Source of the DNA: Photobacterium sp. TY1-4
GTDB taxonomy: Bacteria; Pseudomonadota; Gammaproteobacteria; Enterobacterales; Vibrionaceae
Reading direction: 5' to 3'
DNA length: 64,000 nt
NCBI RefSeq assembly: GCF_025398175.1
Contig: NZ_CP099734.1
Span: 496,001 to 560,000, forward strand
The notes beneath the pieces were generated by a model. The model did no database searches. It was not told the origin of the DNA and saw only the letters and a list, made by a program, of their open reading frames with translations. The translations under genes and the position numbers were made by a program. Below, piece by piece: positions 8,173 through 16,783 of the stretch (position 1 is its first letter; each line of letters begins with the position of its first letter).

Positions 8173-8463
8173 ATGCCAAGACCTCAGAAGCCCCGCCGGA
8201 TCGGTTGTCGCCCGGCTTATGACTGCTTTAAACCCAATGGCGTGCCGGTGGCTCGCCTAGAGACACTGGTGCTGGCCGCAGATGAGCTTGAAGCGCTCAA
8301 ACTGGTGGATCAGCAAGGGCAGCAGCAACAGGCCGCCGCCGCGGAAATGGGGATTTCCCGCCAGACCCTGGGCAACATTCTTGCCCGGGCCCGGCACAAA
8401 GTCGCTTCGGCTCTGGTCAATGGCATGGCAATCGTGCTGGCTCCGCCCCATGAGAAGGAATAA
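8173..8463 (+). CDS. DUF134 (UPF0251) putative DNA-binding protein
   Basis: Small predicted transcription regulator with a sigma-factor-like helix-turn-helix. The start MPRPQKPRRIGCRPAYDCFKP was chosen because DUF134 proteins begin this way; upstream in-frame starts add unrelated residues. A conserved Cys pair (Cys12 and Cys18) follows the basic N-terminus, and the helix-turn-helix spans roughly residues 50-75 (QAAAAEMGISRQTLGNILARARHK). Total 96 residues. Its stop is 3 bp before the next gene, so it is operonic with a NifX-like protein, a pairing common for DUF134 genes. A metal or Fe-S-sensing role is plausible but unproven. Confidence 0.85.
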   Translation: MPRPQKPRRIGCRPAYDCFKPNGVPVARLETLVLAADELEALKLVDQQGQQQQAAAAEMGISRQTLGNILARARHKVASALVNGMAIVLAPPHEKE

Positions 8464-8466
8464 CCG

Positions 8467-8934
8467 ATGACAGTCGCCATTGCAGTCACCGCCCACCAGA
8501 CCGTGGCCAACCATTTCGGCAAGGCCGCCGCTTTTCTTATTGTCGACCCGCAGGGAACCCCGCTTGCCCGGGTGGAAAATGCCGATGGACGCCAGCCGGG
8601 TTGCCGGCATAAAAAACAATTGCAGCAGGCACTGCTGGCGTATGGCGTCACCACCCTGATACTCGGCAATATCGGTCAGCGTTCGCTGGGACGGTTGCTC
8701 CGGGCGGGGCTGGCCGTGTACCGGGTGCCTGCCCGGACGCTGGTTTCAGCGGCGCTGGCCGCGGAAACTCCGAAAGAAGCCTTAACGGATCCGGCACAGG
8801 GGCGCGCTTGTTCGCGGGAAAAAGGCAGTTGTGGTTGCGGTTGCGGCAAGCCGAAACCGCCGACAGCCGCTAAAATTGGGGTACGGGGGGCGAACGCAAC
8901 GGCAGGGCTGATCCGCTTGGGAGGCTGGAAATGA
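8467..8934 (+). CDS. NifX/NifB-C-like dinitrogenase cofactor-binding family protein
   Basis: Small cytoplasmic protein with the fold of dinitrogenase iron-molybdenum cofactor carriers, seen in TVAIAVTAHQTVANHFGKAAAF (residues 2-23) and the GVTTLILGNIGQRS segment near residue 60. Relatives outside nitrogen fixation are orphan metal-cluster carriers of uncertain role. Unusually, the C-terminal part has a cysteine cluster, CSREKGSCGCGCGK (about residues 115-128), that could bind iron or another metal. No nif genes are visible nearby. Its stop overlaps the next start by ATGA, so the two products are translationally coupled. Confidence 0.82.
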   Translation: MTVAIAVTAHQTVANHFGKAAAFLIVDPQGTPLARVENADGRQPGCRHKKQLQQALLAYGVTTLILGNIGQRSLGRLLRAGLAVYRVPARTLVSAALAAETPKEALTDPAQGRACSREKGSCGCGCGKPKPPTAAKIGVRGANATAGLIRLGGWK

Positions 8935-9143
8935 TGACTTATGTGCTGAGCGTGTTGATTTTTCTTGTGGTGATCGGTGCGATGGCGATTGGTTGGATCG
9001 TGAAAAAGAAAACCATCCGGGGGAGTTGCGGCGGCCTGGCCAATGTCGGGATAGAAAAAGCCTGTGACTGCAAGTCGACGTGCGATCGCCATGGGCTGCA
9101 TCAGATCCAGGAGCCGGGTCAACACGACGCGAAGAGATCCTGA
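8931..9143 (+). CDS. nqrM: NqrM-like (DUF539) Cys-rich membrane protein
   Basis: Resembles NqrM, the maturation factor that helps deliver iron to the Cys4 site between NqrD and NqrE in the Na+-pumping NADH:quinone oxidoreductase. One N-terminal membrane segment (about residues 4-24) is followed by the signature GSCGGL...GIEKACDCKSTCD, with cysteines at 33, 45, 47 and 51. Two adjacent ATGs, at 8931 and 8934, are possible. In Vibrio nqrM normally follows the nqr operon and apbE; here it is third in an operon with DUF134 and a NifX-like protein, so it could be the only copy moved or a second paralogue. Confidence 0.8.
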   Translation: MMTYVLSVLIFLVVIGAMAIGWIVKKKTIRGSCGGLANVGIEKACDCKSTCDRHGLHQIQEPGQHDAKRS

Positions 9144-9153
9144 GCGCGCGTGT

Positions 9154-10125
9154 TTAGGACGGCATACCTTGCTTCGCCTGCTCACCGGGATCTTGCCCGC
9201 GCAGGCCGTGGACACGGGCCGTGACCGTTTGTTGGATACACTGCCGCAGCCAGATCAGGCGGGGGTGATTGGCATTGCGTTTTTGCCAGATCAGGTTGAT
9301 ATCAAAGTCCGGAATGCTCACCGGCGGTGGGCATTGGGTGAGCTGATCGTCAAAGATCGCGATCCGGGCCATCAGGGTGGAAACCACGCACAGCAGGTTG
9401 CGCCCGGTCAGCAGATGGCGGATGGTCAGAAAGTTTCCGGAGCCGACGGCAATGTGGCGCGAGAGTCCCTGCGCCCGGAGTTGCTGATCGACAGCGCTCG
9501 CCAGTTGCCCGTCAGGCGTTACCAGCGCCTGGGGCGTTTTAATATATCGCGCCAGATCGATGGGCGCGCGCAGGCCGGTCGCCTGACTGTCAAACAGGCA
9601 GACATGATCCTCGGTATAGAGATACTGGCTGTCGAGTTCCCGGGGGAGCTGGGTCATGGATCCGATCACCAGGTGAATATCGTGATCGTCCATCATCGCC
9701 TGATAATTATGGCGGTCCACCTTGTAGAAGCTTAACTGGCACTGCGGCGCCTGGCTGAGAATGGCATCAAACAGCGCCGGGGCGAACAGCAGCTCGGCGT
9801 AGTCGGTCAGCCCGAGGCGAATGGTGCCCTGGTAGTTCTCGGGGCTGAACGCTTTGGGTTGTAGGATCTCGGTGGTGATCAGCCCCAGAACCTGTTCAAT
9901 GATCGGCGCCAGCTCTCTGGCTTTGTCTGTGGCGACCATGTGGTGTCCGCGGCGCTCGAACAACGGATCGTTGATCAGCGTCCGTAGCCGGGACAGATTA
10001 TGGCTCATCGCCGACTGGCCGATCGACAGCTTGTCTGCGGCTTTGGTGACACTGCCGGTCTCCATCAGGGCGGCAAAGGCAATGAGCAGGTTCAGATCGA
10101 CCCCGCGCCAGTTAATCGTGTCCAC
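9154..10125 (-). CDS. LysR family transcriptional regulator
   Basis: Winged-helix activator/repressor of the LysR type, 323 residues. The N-terminal DNA-binding domain reads LNLLIAFAALMETGSVTKAADKLSIGQSAMSHNLSRLR (residues 11-48), followed by LFERRGHHMVATDKA and a periplasmic-binding-like effector domain from about residue 95. The DNA-binding part resembles the NodD/NahR-type branch. The target is unknown. It begins 8 bp after the stop of the YbaK-like gene and so is probably co-transcribed with it, unlike most LysR genes, which diverge from their target. Confidence 0.9.
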   Translation of the reverse strand: MDTINWRGVDLNLLIAFAALMETGSVTKAADKLSIGQSAMSHNLSRLRTLINDPLFERRGHHMVATDKARELAPIIEQVLGLITTEILQPKAFSPENYQGTIRLGLTDYAELLFAPALFDAILSQAPQCQLSFYKVDRHNYQAMMDDHDIHLVIGSMTQLPRELDSQYLYTEDHVCLFDSQATGLRAPIDLARYIKTPQALVTPDGQLASAVDQQLRAQGLSRHIAVGSGNFLTIRHLLTGRNLLCVVSTLMARIAIFDDQLTQCPPPVSIPDFDINLIWQKRNANHPRLIWLRQCIQQTVTARVHGLRGQDPGEQAKQGMPS

Positions 10126-10133
10126 ATCGTCTC

Positions 10134-10595
10134 CTAGCGGCAGATATCCGCGAACAGCGGATCACACAACAGCAGAAGATCTTCCATACTGAGTTCGATC
10201 CCTGCCATGCGATCCCCGCTGCTGATGTTGACGATCGCGTACTGCAGGATCGTGTGGTCAAAAATGATCGGCATCGGCGTTTTCAGGCCAATCGGCGCCA
10301 CCGTGCCGATCCGCAGGCCGGTCACGTCCTCGACATCGCGGGCGTCGGCACAGGTCATCCGGCGACACCCGAGCAGGGCGCGGACTTTTTTCGGATCAAC
10401 CTGCGCCGGTCCCGGTACGCAGGCCAGCACATGAAAGCCGCTCATATCCCGCAGCAAAATCGATTTGACCATCTGCTCCGGCGCCACCCCGCGCTCGCGG
10501 GCGGCTTCGTCGATGGTTTTGGCCGGTTTGCTGTGGGGCAGAAGCCGGTAGTCGACGCCTTCCTGCTCCAACAGGAATGTCACAGGGGTTTGCAT
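10134..10595 (-). CDS. YbaK/EbsC-type aminoacyl-tRNA deacylase-like protein
   Basis: Member of the YbaK/ProX superfamily, whose members hydrolyse mischarged aminoacyl-tRNAs in trans. From the ATG at 10595 the product is 153 residues, MQTPVTFLLEQEGVDYRLL onward. The conserved lysine of the family appears in EQMVKSILLRD (Lys44), and GTVAPIGLKTPMPIIFD gives the usual substrate-pocket strand near residue 97. The exact tRNA substrate cannot be read from sequence. It is sandwiched between ygfZ (13 bp upstream) and a LysR gene (8 bp downstream). Confidence 0.85.
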   Translation of the reverse strand: MQTPVTFLLEQEGVDYRLLPHSKPAKTIDEAARERGVAPEQMVKSILLRDMSGFHVLACVPGPAQVDPKKVRALLGCRRMTCADARDVEDVTGLRIGTVAPIGLKTPMPIIFDHTILQYAIVNISSGDRMAGIELSMEDLLLLCDPLFADICR

Positions 10596-10608
10596 CTCGG
10601 GCTGCCTG

Positions 10609-11589
10609 TTACTTGTCTTCGTCCAGTGCGTACGGCAGCGGCAGCTTGTGCCAGATCGCTTCGTGTCCGGCAAGGCGGAACTGGCTGTCCTCATCCAGAT
10701 CGTTCGGCAGGCCGACCAGGGCAATCGCCCGGCCATCGGCAAACTGGTAACCGGCGATGATGGTGCCGCCTTTGCGCCAGTTGTCGCCGACACTGCGCTC
10801 CAGCGCGTCCCCGGCCTGCGGGCACTGCTCGGCCGGGCCGCTGACGATATACATCGCACGCTTGTTGATCCCCCGATACTTGGCGCGGGCGACGGTTTCC
10901 TGGCCGGTATAGCAGCCTTTGGTAAAGCTGATCGCATCCAACGCCTGCAGGTTCATCGCCTGCGGGATGAACTCCAGCGCTGTGGCGTCATCGACCCGTG
11001 GGATCGCCTGGCGGATATCGTACAGATCCCACAGTGTGCTGTCGGACAGCACGGCATTCGCAGCCAGTTGACCGGCAACGGTTTCAGCGTGCTCTGGGCT
11101 GAGGATCAGCAGCCAGCGCTCGGCATCAATCTTCACCACGGTGCCGCCTTCGATTGCTCGTACCTCGCCTTCGCCGCCGAAGACCTGGTCGATGGTGGCG
11201 CCGGCATCGATGCCGGTCAGTCCCAGCAGGATCGCGTCACTTTGTTCGATATCCACCTTGGAGAACACGGCATATTTCTTCAGCTCCGGCAGTTGGGTCG
11301 CCATCACGCTGCGGCGCTGGAAGAACCCGTAGCCGTCGCGGTGGTGGAACAGGCGAAAGATGGTGCGCATTTTTCCTTTGGCGTCACAGTGGGCACCGAG
11401 GGTGGATTGATCTTGGGCCAGTGAAACCACGTCACAGGTGACCTGGCCGTGCAGGTAAGATTTTTTGTCGTCGCCCACCAGGGTGATCAGGCCCCAGTCG
11501 GCGAGGTCGACCAGCGCCAGCGCCGGCGGGGTATCTTGTTCAGTTAAGGCAATCTTGTTGAAGTTCAGAACATTTGACCAGGTGCTCAT
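10609..11589 (-). CDS. ygfZ: tRNA-modifying protein YgfZ
   Basis: Folate-binding protein of the COG0354/GcvT-like fold needed for some Fe-S enzymes, including the MiaB tRNA methylthiotransferase. The diagnostic KGCYTGQE motif with its essential cysteine is present about residue 225. The start MSTWSNVLNFNKIALTE gives 326 residues, the E. coli length; the open frame continues upstream without family match. It diverges from sdhE-ygfX, the same arrangement as in E. coli, and heads a close-packed ygfZ-ybaK-like-lysR unit. Confidence 0.95.
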   Translation of the reverse strand: MSTWSNVLNFNKIALTEQDTPPALALVDLADWGLITLVGDDKKSYLHGQVTCDVVSLAQDQSTLGAHCDAKGKMRTIFRLFHHRDGYGFFQRRSVMATQLPELKKYAVFSKVDIEQSDAILLGLTGIDAGATIDQVFGGEGEVRAIEGGTVVKIDAERWLLILSPEHAETVAGQLAANAVLSDSTLWDLYDIRQAIPRVDDATALEFIPQAMNLQALDAISFTKGCYTGQETVARAKYRGINKRAMYIVSGPAEQCPQAGDALERSVGDNWRKGGTIIAGYQFADGRAIALVGLPNDLDEDSQFRLAGHEAIWHKLPLPYALDEDK

Positions 11590-12004
11590 AGGATTTCCAT
11601 GATGTGCGGTAACTTGCCCGGACTCAGCCTCTCGGGTGAGCGGCACGTTACTGTGGATGAATTTCGATATTACCTGCTATGTTAAATCGCGCGCGCCAGT
11701 TTGTCAGCCCAAATACTTGATTCATCGAATCAGGTATTCGCCCTACCGGTCAGTGGCGTCCGTCAGGAGACGGTGGCCGGCCGCTCTTGGTCGTTTCAGC
11801 GGGTAAAAATGCGGCGCCCCGGCGGATGCTGCGGGCATAAACCGGCGCTAGCTCTCATCTTGATGTTTTGCTCGGGCACGTCCGTAGGCGCGCCCGGTTG
11901 CGGCTGATAAGATTGTGGCCACTGGAGTCAAGGCAAGCGCGATTGGCTGTGCCCGGTATTGCGCCGCGGGCCTGCGCGTTTGAGGTTAGTACATTGAGGT
12001 TGAT
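11590..12004. other. Divergent region ygfZ / sdhE with a long inverted repeat
   Basis: About 415 bp without a supported gene; small open frames on both strands look like noise. At 11712-11738 AATACTTGATTC and GAATCAGGTATT form a 12-bp inverted repeat with one mismatch (T-G) around ATC. There is no T run on either side, so it resembles an operator or an RNA hairpin, not a terminator. Confidence 0.5.
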
Positions 12005-12265
12005 ATGTTGAGTGCAGAAGAAAAAGCACGCGTGAAATGGGCATGCCGTCGCGGGATGCTGGAGTTGGATGTCATTATCATGCCGTTTTTCGAAGAATGC
12101 TTTGATGAGCTGAACGCGCAGGAGCAGCAGGACTTTATTTCGCTGTTGCGTTGCGATGATCCGGATCTCTTCACCTGGGTGATGTCGCACGGCCGTAGTG
12201 ACAACCCTGCCCACGCCGCGATGGTGGATCGCATTGTCGCGCACAACAACAGCAAACTTCGCTGA
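12005..12265 (+). CDS. sdhE: Succinate dehydrogenase assembly factor SdhE
   Basis: Promotes covalent attachment of FAD to SdhA (and FrdA). It was also named CptB/YgfY and described as an antitoxin-like partner of YgfX. The conserved RGMLELD motif (residues 16-22) that contacts the flavoprotein is intact, as is the FEECFDELNAQEQQDF segment. The length of 86 residues is normal. The following gene ygfX overlaps its 3' end in another frame. Confidence 0.95.
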   Translation: MLSAEEKARVKWACRRGMLELDVIIMPFFEECFDELNAQEQQDFISLLRCDDPDLFTWVMSHGRSDNPAHAAMVDRIVAHNNSKLR

Positions 12266-12659
12266 TTTTGCGGTTTATCCTTCCCGGCTGTCCGTTGCCG
12301 CACTGACGATTTTCTATCTTGGTGCGGCAGGCGGCCTGCTGCTGGCCTGGGGCCGCGGCGCGCTCCCTGTTCCGCTTTTCCTGATTGGTTGCGAGCTGCT
12401 ATGGCTGGAGTGGATCGGCCGGTATCACGCCGTTTATCGTCACCAGGGGCGTCTGATCCTGAAAGCGCCGGATCGTCTTTTCTGGCAGCAACGCTGGTGG
12501 TCCCTCAGCCGTATCAAAGTCCATACCCGGTATCTGATGCTGATCGAGTTGCGCCAGGCGACCCGGCGGCGCTGGTTGCTGATCTGTCATGATGCCTGTG
12601 ACGTGTCCGGTTATCGGGCCTTGTCGCTGCTATGCCATCACTTGAATAGAATAAAATAA
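12198..12659 (+). CDS. ygfX: YgfX (CptA) membrane protein, start uncertain
   Basis: Small inner-membrane protein of the DUF1434 family, reported in E. coli as a toxin (CptA) acting on FtsZ and MreB and opposed by SdhE. Two membrane segments lie in SVAALTIFYLGAAGGLLLAW and the adjoining LPVPLFLIGCELLWL stretch, followed by a soluble C-terminal part rich in Trp and Arg. No ATG start exists. The coordinates use the GTG at 12198, which overlaps sdhE by 68 bp; a TTG at 12234 would give 141 residues and a shorter overlap. E. coli ygfX also starts with a non-ATG codon inside sdhE. Confidence 0.85.
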   Translation: MTTLPTPRWWIALSRTTTANFADFAVYPSRLSVAALTIFYLGAAGGLLLAWGRGALPVPLFLIGCELLWLEWIGRYHAVYRHQGRLILKAPDRLFWQQRWWSLSRIKVHTRYLMLIELRQATRRRWLLICHDACDVSGYRALSLLCHHLNRIK

Positions 12660-12763
12660 ACATCGTCTTTGCTGTTGCGGTTTAAAAGAATTAAATGTGA
12701 TGTATATTCAGTATTTTATCTCTCATATGGCCGCTGAAGCGCGTTAATGTAACGCTCTTTTCC

Positions 12764-12790
12764 TAAAGTTTTTCGCTCATCGAACGATAT
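12764..12790 (+). promoter_or_regulatory. FliA (sigma-28) type promoter
   Basis: TAAAGTTT, an exact match to the sigma-28 -35 consensus, is followed after exactly 11 nt by AACGATAT, which keeps the CGATA core of GCCGATAA (5 of 8). It lies 80 bp before a chemoreceptor start, the class of gene FliA normally drives. Confidence 0.65.
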
Positions 12791-12869
12791 CAAACTCAGA
12801 TCTTTACCCCCTTGATTGTCAGGTGACAGCCCATGCCTAGGGTGCTCTGTTAGGCAGGAAGTAGTGGAA

Positions 12870-14699
12870 ATGAAAATCAAACATAAGTTAATCGGATTAA
12901 CCGTTTTGGCCGTTACGGCGTTGGTGGCCGTGTTGGGCATGAGCCAGCTGGCCAACAAACGGGTGATGATGATTAATGACTCAGCCGCCATGGTGGCGCA
13001 GCTGGAAGTCACTTTGCTGAATCTGCGTCGCAATGAAAAAGACTTTCTGATGCGGATGGACGTGAAATATCAGAAAAAATTCCAGGATAATTATCAGCGT
13101 TTCCAAACGCAGCTCACGACGCTGAAACAGGACCTGCACAGCCTGTCGATCGAGATCCCGAGTCTGGCGACGTTGCCGGGGGTCATGAACAATTATCAAC
13201 AGGGGATGATGGCTTTGATCCAGGGCTATCAGCAGTTGGGGCTGACTCCGGCCGACGGGCTGAACGGTCGATTCCTGGCGGCATCTGAACACTTGATCCA
13301 TGCGGCGAGCGAGCAGCAGCAGGACGTCCTGGCTGTCTTCAGCCTGGATGAAGCGGCGAAGCTGTTTATGATCACCGGCGAGCAAGCGTATCTGGATGCG
13401 TATCAGGTGGCGCAGACCCGCTATGCGGCACAGTTGCAGGCTGATTTCAGTGCTTTGTTCAGCCAGTTTGAGCAGACCTTTTCCCAGATCATCGCCCAGA
13501 AAAAGACCATTGGCCAGACCCATAACCTGGGGCTGCGCGGCGAGATCCGTAACCAGTCTCACCAGGTGGAGGCGGTGTTCGGCGAGTTGGTGGAGCAGCT
13601 CGAAGCCCAGGTGGCGGCAGAATACCGGTTGGTTAATCAGTTGATCGTGTTGGCGGTGCTGGTGGTCGTGGCGCTGCTGGTCGGTATTTCCTGGGTGATC
13701 AGCCAGTCGATCCAGCGTCGGGTGAAAAACCTGAGTCAGTTGATGGCGGCGATCGCGGAGAGCCACGATCTGACCCGCACGGCGGATCAGGAAGGCAACG
13801 ATGAGCTGGCCGAAGTCGCCTCGAATTTCAACGGCCTGTTGGCGAGTCTGCGCTACCTGGTCGGGAACGTGCAGACGGCGGTCAACGAGCTCGGGGCCGC
13901 GTCGTCTCAGTTGCAGCACCGCAGCCAGGAATCGGAAGCGGCGATGGAGCAACAGTTGAGCGAGACGGACTCCGTGGCCACGGCCGTGACGGAGATGGGC
14001 GTGACGATTCGGGAAATTGCCTCAAATACCGAAAGCGCGGCCGGCAATGCTGAGCAGGGCTATCAGGGCGCGGAAGCCGGACTGAACGAGGTGAGTGCCA
14101 CCAAAGAGCGGATCCGGACGTTGTCTGAAGGGCTGGCGCACACCGGCGAGGAAGTCTCCAGTTTGTCGAGCCTGTCCGGGAATATCGGCTCGGTGCTGGA
14201 TGTGATCAAAGAGATCGCGGAGCAGACCAACCTGCTGGCGCTGAATGCGGCGATTGAAGCGGCGCGTGCCGGCGAGCAGGGCCGGGGATTTGCCGTGGTG
14301 GCCGATGAAGTGCGCTCTCTGGCACTGCGGACTCGTCAGTCGACTGAGGAAATCAGCACCATTATTGCCTCGCTGCAGGAGCAGACGGCCCAGGTGGTGA
14401 GCCACATTGGTCGCTGTCAGGCGCAGGGGGAGGAAAGTGTGATTCAGGCCAACAGTGCCGAGGCGAAAATCAACCAGATCATGGCCGATATGCAGCTGAT
14501 CATGGATACCAGTACCCAGATTGCGGCGGCGGTTGAGCAGCAAAGCCTGGTGTCGGAAGAAATTGGCCGCAACATCACCTCGATCCGCGACATCACCAAC
14601 CAGAACTCGGCGGTGGCGCATGAGAACGCCCAGGCGGCGAATGCCGTTGCTAGCCAGGCGGGCTCCCTGGATCAGTCGATTGCAGCTTTTAAGGTCTGA
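12870..14699 (+). CDS. Methyl-accepting chemotaxis protein, HBM-like sensor
   Basis: Transmembrane chemoreceptor of 609 residues. A first membrane segment (about residues 8-25) leads into a long, all-helical periplasmic domain whose start [20 protein letters not shown] resembles the helical bimodular (HBM) sensor family. The second membrane segment is [20 protein letters not shown], near residue 260. A HAMP linker and a cytoplasmic signalling domain follow, with the hairpin [20 protein letters not shown]. No C-terminal CheR-binding pentapeptide (NWETF type) is present. Ligand unknown; HBM receptors in other genera sense organic acids. The start [11 protein letters not shown] follows a GGAAGTAGTGG ribosome site. 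Confidence 0.93.
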   Translation: MKIKHKLIGLTVLAVTALVAVLGMSQLANKRVMMINDSAAMVAQLEVTLLNLRRNEKDFLMRMDVKYQKKFQDNYQRFQTQLTTLKQDLHSLSIEIPSLATLPGVMNNYQQGMMALIQGYQQLGLTPADGLNGRFLAASEHLIHAASEQQQDVLAVFSLDEAAKLFMITGEQAYLDAYQVAQTRYAAQLQADFSALFSQFEQTFSQIIAQKKTIGQTHNLGLRGEIRNQSHQVEAVFGELVEQLEAQVAAEYRLVNQLIVLAVLVVVALLVGISWVISQSIQRRVKNLSQLMAAIAESHDLTRTADQEGNDELAEVASNFNGLLASLRYLVGNVQTAVNELGAASSQLQHRSQESEAAMEQQLSETDSVATAVTEMGVTIREIASNTESAAGNAEQGYQGAEAGLNEVSATKERIRTLSEGLAHTGEEVSSLSSLSGNIGSVLDVIKEIAEQTNLLALNAAIEAARAGEQGRGFAVVADEVRSLALRTRQSTEEISTIIASLQEQTAQVVSHIGRCQAQGEESVIQANSAEAKINQIMADMQLIMDTSTQIAAAVEQQSLVSEEIGRNITSIRDITNQNSAVAHENAQAANAVASQAGSLDQSIAAFKV

Positions 14700-14724
14700 G
14701 TCAGCGTCAGACGGTCGGACAGAC

Positions 14725-14758
14725 AAAAAAGCGAGCGGGGGATCCCGCTCGCTTTTAT
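14725..14758. terminator. Bidirectional terminator between chemoreceptor gene and nadB
   Basis: AAAAAAGCGAGCGGG and CCCGCTCGCTTTT pair around a short loop, with A and T tracts on the two sides, between two convergent genes. Confidence 0.88.
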
Positions 14759-14795
14759 TTGATTGGGCGCTGTCCGGCGCTGGATGATCCGCGGG

Positions 14796-16415
14796 TTAGC
14801 ACGGCTGATCCGGGGTCAGGATGGTCGGCTTGAGCGTATCGAGCTGCTCCGGGTAATCCAGGGTATAGTGCAGCCCGCGGCTTTCCTTGCGCTCCAGGGC
14901 GCAGCGGACAATCAGCTCGGCCACTTGCAGCAGGTTCCGCAGCTCCAGCAGGTTGTTGGAGACCCGGAAATTGCCGTAGTACTCGTTGACCTCTTCCTGA
15001 AGCAACTGGATCCGGCGCATGGCGCGCTCCAGACGCTTGGTGGTGCGCACGATGCCGACGTAGTCCCACATAAACAGCCGCAATTCATGCCAGTTATGCT
15101 GGATCACCACTTCTTCATCGGAATTGCTGACTTGGCTTTCATCCCAGTGCGGCAGGCTGTCGGGTAGGCTGATCTGATCCAGTTTGCTCGTGATACTTTC
15201 GGCAGCGGCCCAGGCATAGACCACGCACTCAAGCAATGAGTTGGAAGCCATCCGGTTGGCGCCGTGCAGGCCGGTATAGCTGACTTCGCCAATGGCATAC
15301 AGTCCGTCGAGATCGGTTCGGCCTTGTTGATCGACGATCACCCCGCCACAGGTATAGTGGGCGGCCGGGACAATCGGGATCGGCTCTTGGGTGATATCAA
15401 TACCGTAAGTCAGCAATTTTTCATGGATCATCGGGAAGTGCTTTTGGATGAAGTCCGCCGGCTTGTGGCTGATATCCAGGTACATGCAATCCGCCCCGAG
15501 GCGCTTCATTTCATAGTCGATGGCCCGGGCAACCACATCCCGCGGCGCCAGCTCGGCCCGCTCGTCAAAATCCGGCATAAAGCGGCTGCCGTCCGGGCGG
15601 CGCAGATAGGCGCCTTCACCTCGCAGGGCTTCGGTCAGCAGGAAGTTCCGCGCTTCCGGATGGAACAGGCAGGTTGGGTGGAACTGGTTAAATTCCAGGT
15701 TGGCCACCCGGCAGCCTGCCCGCCAGGCCATCGCGATACCGTCGCCGGAAGAGACATCGGGGTTGGAGGTGTACTGATACACTTTGGAAGCGCCGCCGGT
15801 GGCCAGCACCACAAACTTGGCGCGCACGGTTTCGACCACTTCCTGGTTGCGGTTCCAGATATAGGCGCCTAGTACCCGGTTGGGTTGATGGGTGTTGCCC
15901 AGTTTCTGGTTGGTGATCAGGTCCAGGGCATTGTGTCGCTCCAGCACCTCAATATTGGGGTGGTTGTGGACATTGTCCTGGAGTGTGTTCTGAACGGCCA
16001 TCCCGGTCGCATCAGCAGCATGCAGGATCCGGCGGTGGCTGTGGCCGCCTTCGCGGGTCAGGTGGTAGCGCGGGGCCTCGTCGCTGTCGCTTTCTTCGCG
16101 ATCAAACGGCACCCCGCCGTCGATTAGCCACTGCACGCAATCCTTGGCATTCTCGGCGATAAAACGCACCACGGCTTCATCGCATAGGTCAGCCCCGGCA
16201 ATTTGGGTGTCCTGGACATGGGATTCAACACTGTCTGACTCGTCAAAGACAGCGGCAATCCCGCCCTGGGCGTAGTAAGTTGCCCCTTCGCTGCTCGGCC
16301 CTTTGCTCAGGACGATGACTTTCCCTAATGGCGCCAATCGCAGTGCCAGCGACAGCCCGGCAGCGCCGCTGCCGATGACCAGCACATCGCACTGATGTTC
16401 ACGGTTCTCGTTCAT
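14796..16415 (-). CDS. nadB: L-aspartate oxidase
   Basis: Flavoenzyme that makes iminoaspartate, first step of NAD synthesis in bacteria. The N-terminal FAD fold reads [36 protein letters not shown], the [14 protein letters not shown] segment and [38 protein letters not shown] confirm the succinate dehydrogenase/aspartate oxidase family. The 539-residue length and the lack of an SdhA-type histidine for covalent FAD fit NadB. It diverges from rpoE, the order seen in E. coli and Vibrio. Confidence 0.97.
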   Translation of the reverse strand: MNENREHQCDVLVIGSGAAGLSLALRLAPLGKVIVLSKGPSSEGATYYAQGGIAAVFDESDSVESHVQDTQIAGADLCDEAVVRFIAENAKDCVQWLIDGGVPFDREESDSDEAPRYHLTREGGHSHRRILHAADATGMAVQNTLQDNVHNHPNIEVLERHNALDLITNQKLGNTHQPNRVLGAYIWNRNQEVVETVRAKFVVLATGGASKVYQYTSNPDVSSGDGIAMAWRAGCRVANLEFNQFHPTCLFHPEARNFLLTEALRGEGAYLRRPDGSRFMPDFDERAELAPRDVVARAIDYEMKRLGADCMYLDISHKPADFIQKHFPMIHEKLLTYGIDITQEPIPIVPAAHYTCGGVIVDQQGRTDLDGLYAIGEVSYTGLHGANRMASNSLLECVVYAWAAAESITSKLDQISLPDSLPHWDESQVSNSDEEVVIQHNWHELRLFMWDYVGIVRTTKRLERAMRRIQLLQEEVNEYYGNFRVSNNLLELRNLLQVAELIVRCALERKESRGLHYTLDYPEQLDTLKPTILTPDQPC

Positions 16416-16783
16416 ATCAATATCATATCCCTGTGGTAGTGGCGCTATGGTAGCAAAATCCGTCTCATTTGTTCATTTTTGACGGCGGGTTAACCACTTC
16501 ATCGCTTGACGAGATATAATCGTCCGTTAACCTAATTGCAATACCGTTTTCTTAACAATCAGAATTCGTGCAGGGTGAGCCAGAAATAATAACGATGCGC
16601 GGGAACTTTGCCTGGTGCATTGAGTCTGAATAAGTGCTCATGCTCATTAATTTCATAGATGCTTGTTTTGTCGGGCTGAAACCAGAAGCCAGGCAAAATG
16701 CCGTTGGCATCGCGCGTCGGTGGAGACTTGCGGCAGGTGCAGGAAATCACGAGTGAATGACAGATATAGGAGTACACGCTCGA
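16416..16783. other. Divergent region nadB / rpoE
   Basis: About 370 bp. It holds the sigma-E promoter of rpoE (listed separately), which leaves a leader of roughly 150 nt. A TATAAT at 16515-16520 could be part of a sigma-70 promoter, but its best -35 (TTAACC) is 19 bp away. Minus-strand frames here have no recognisable product. Confidence 0.5.
16603..16629 (+). promoter_or_regulatory. Sigma-E promoter of rpoE
   Basis: GAACTT (16603-16608), exactly 16 nt, then TCTGA (16625-16629) reproduces the known sigma-E consensus. It lies 155 bp before the rpoE start, so rpoE-rseABC is very likely autoactivated, as in E. coli. Confidence 0.85.

Noticed and set aside
11701..11907. Plus-strand frame of 68 codons before sdhE
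   Set aside because: It runs through the inverted repeat, lacks a ribosome site and has no protein-like features.
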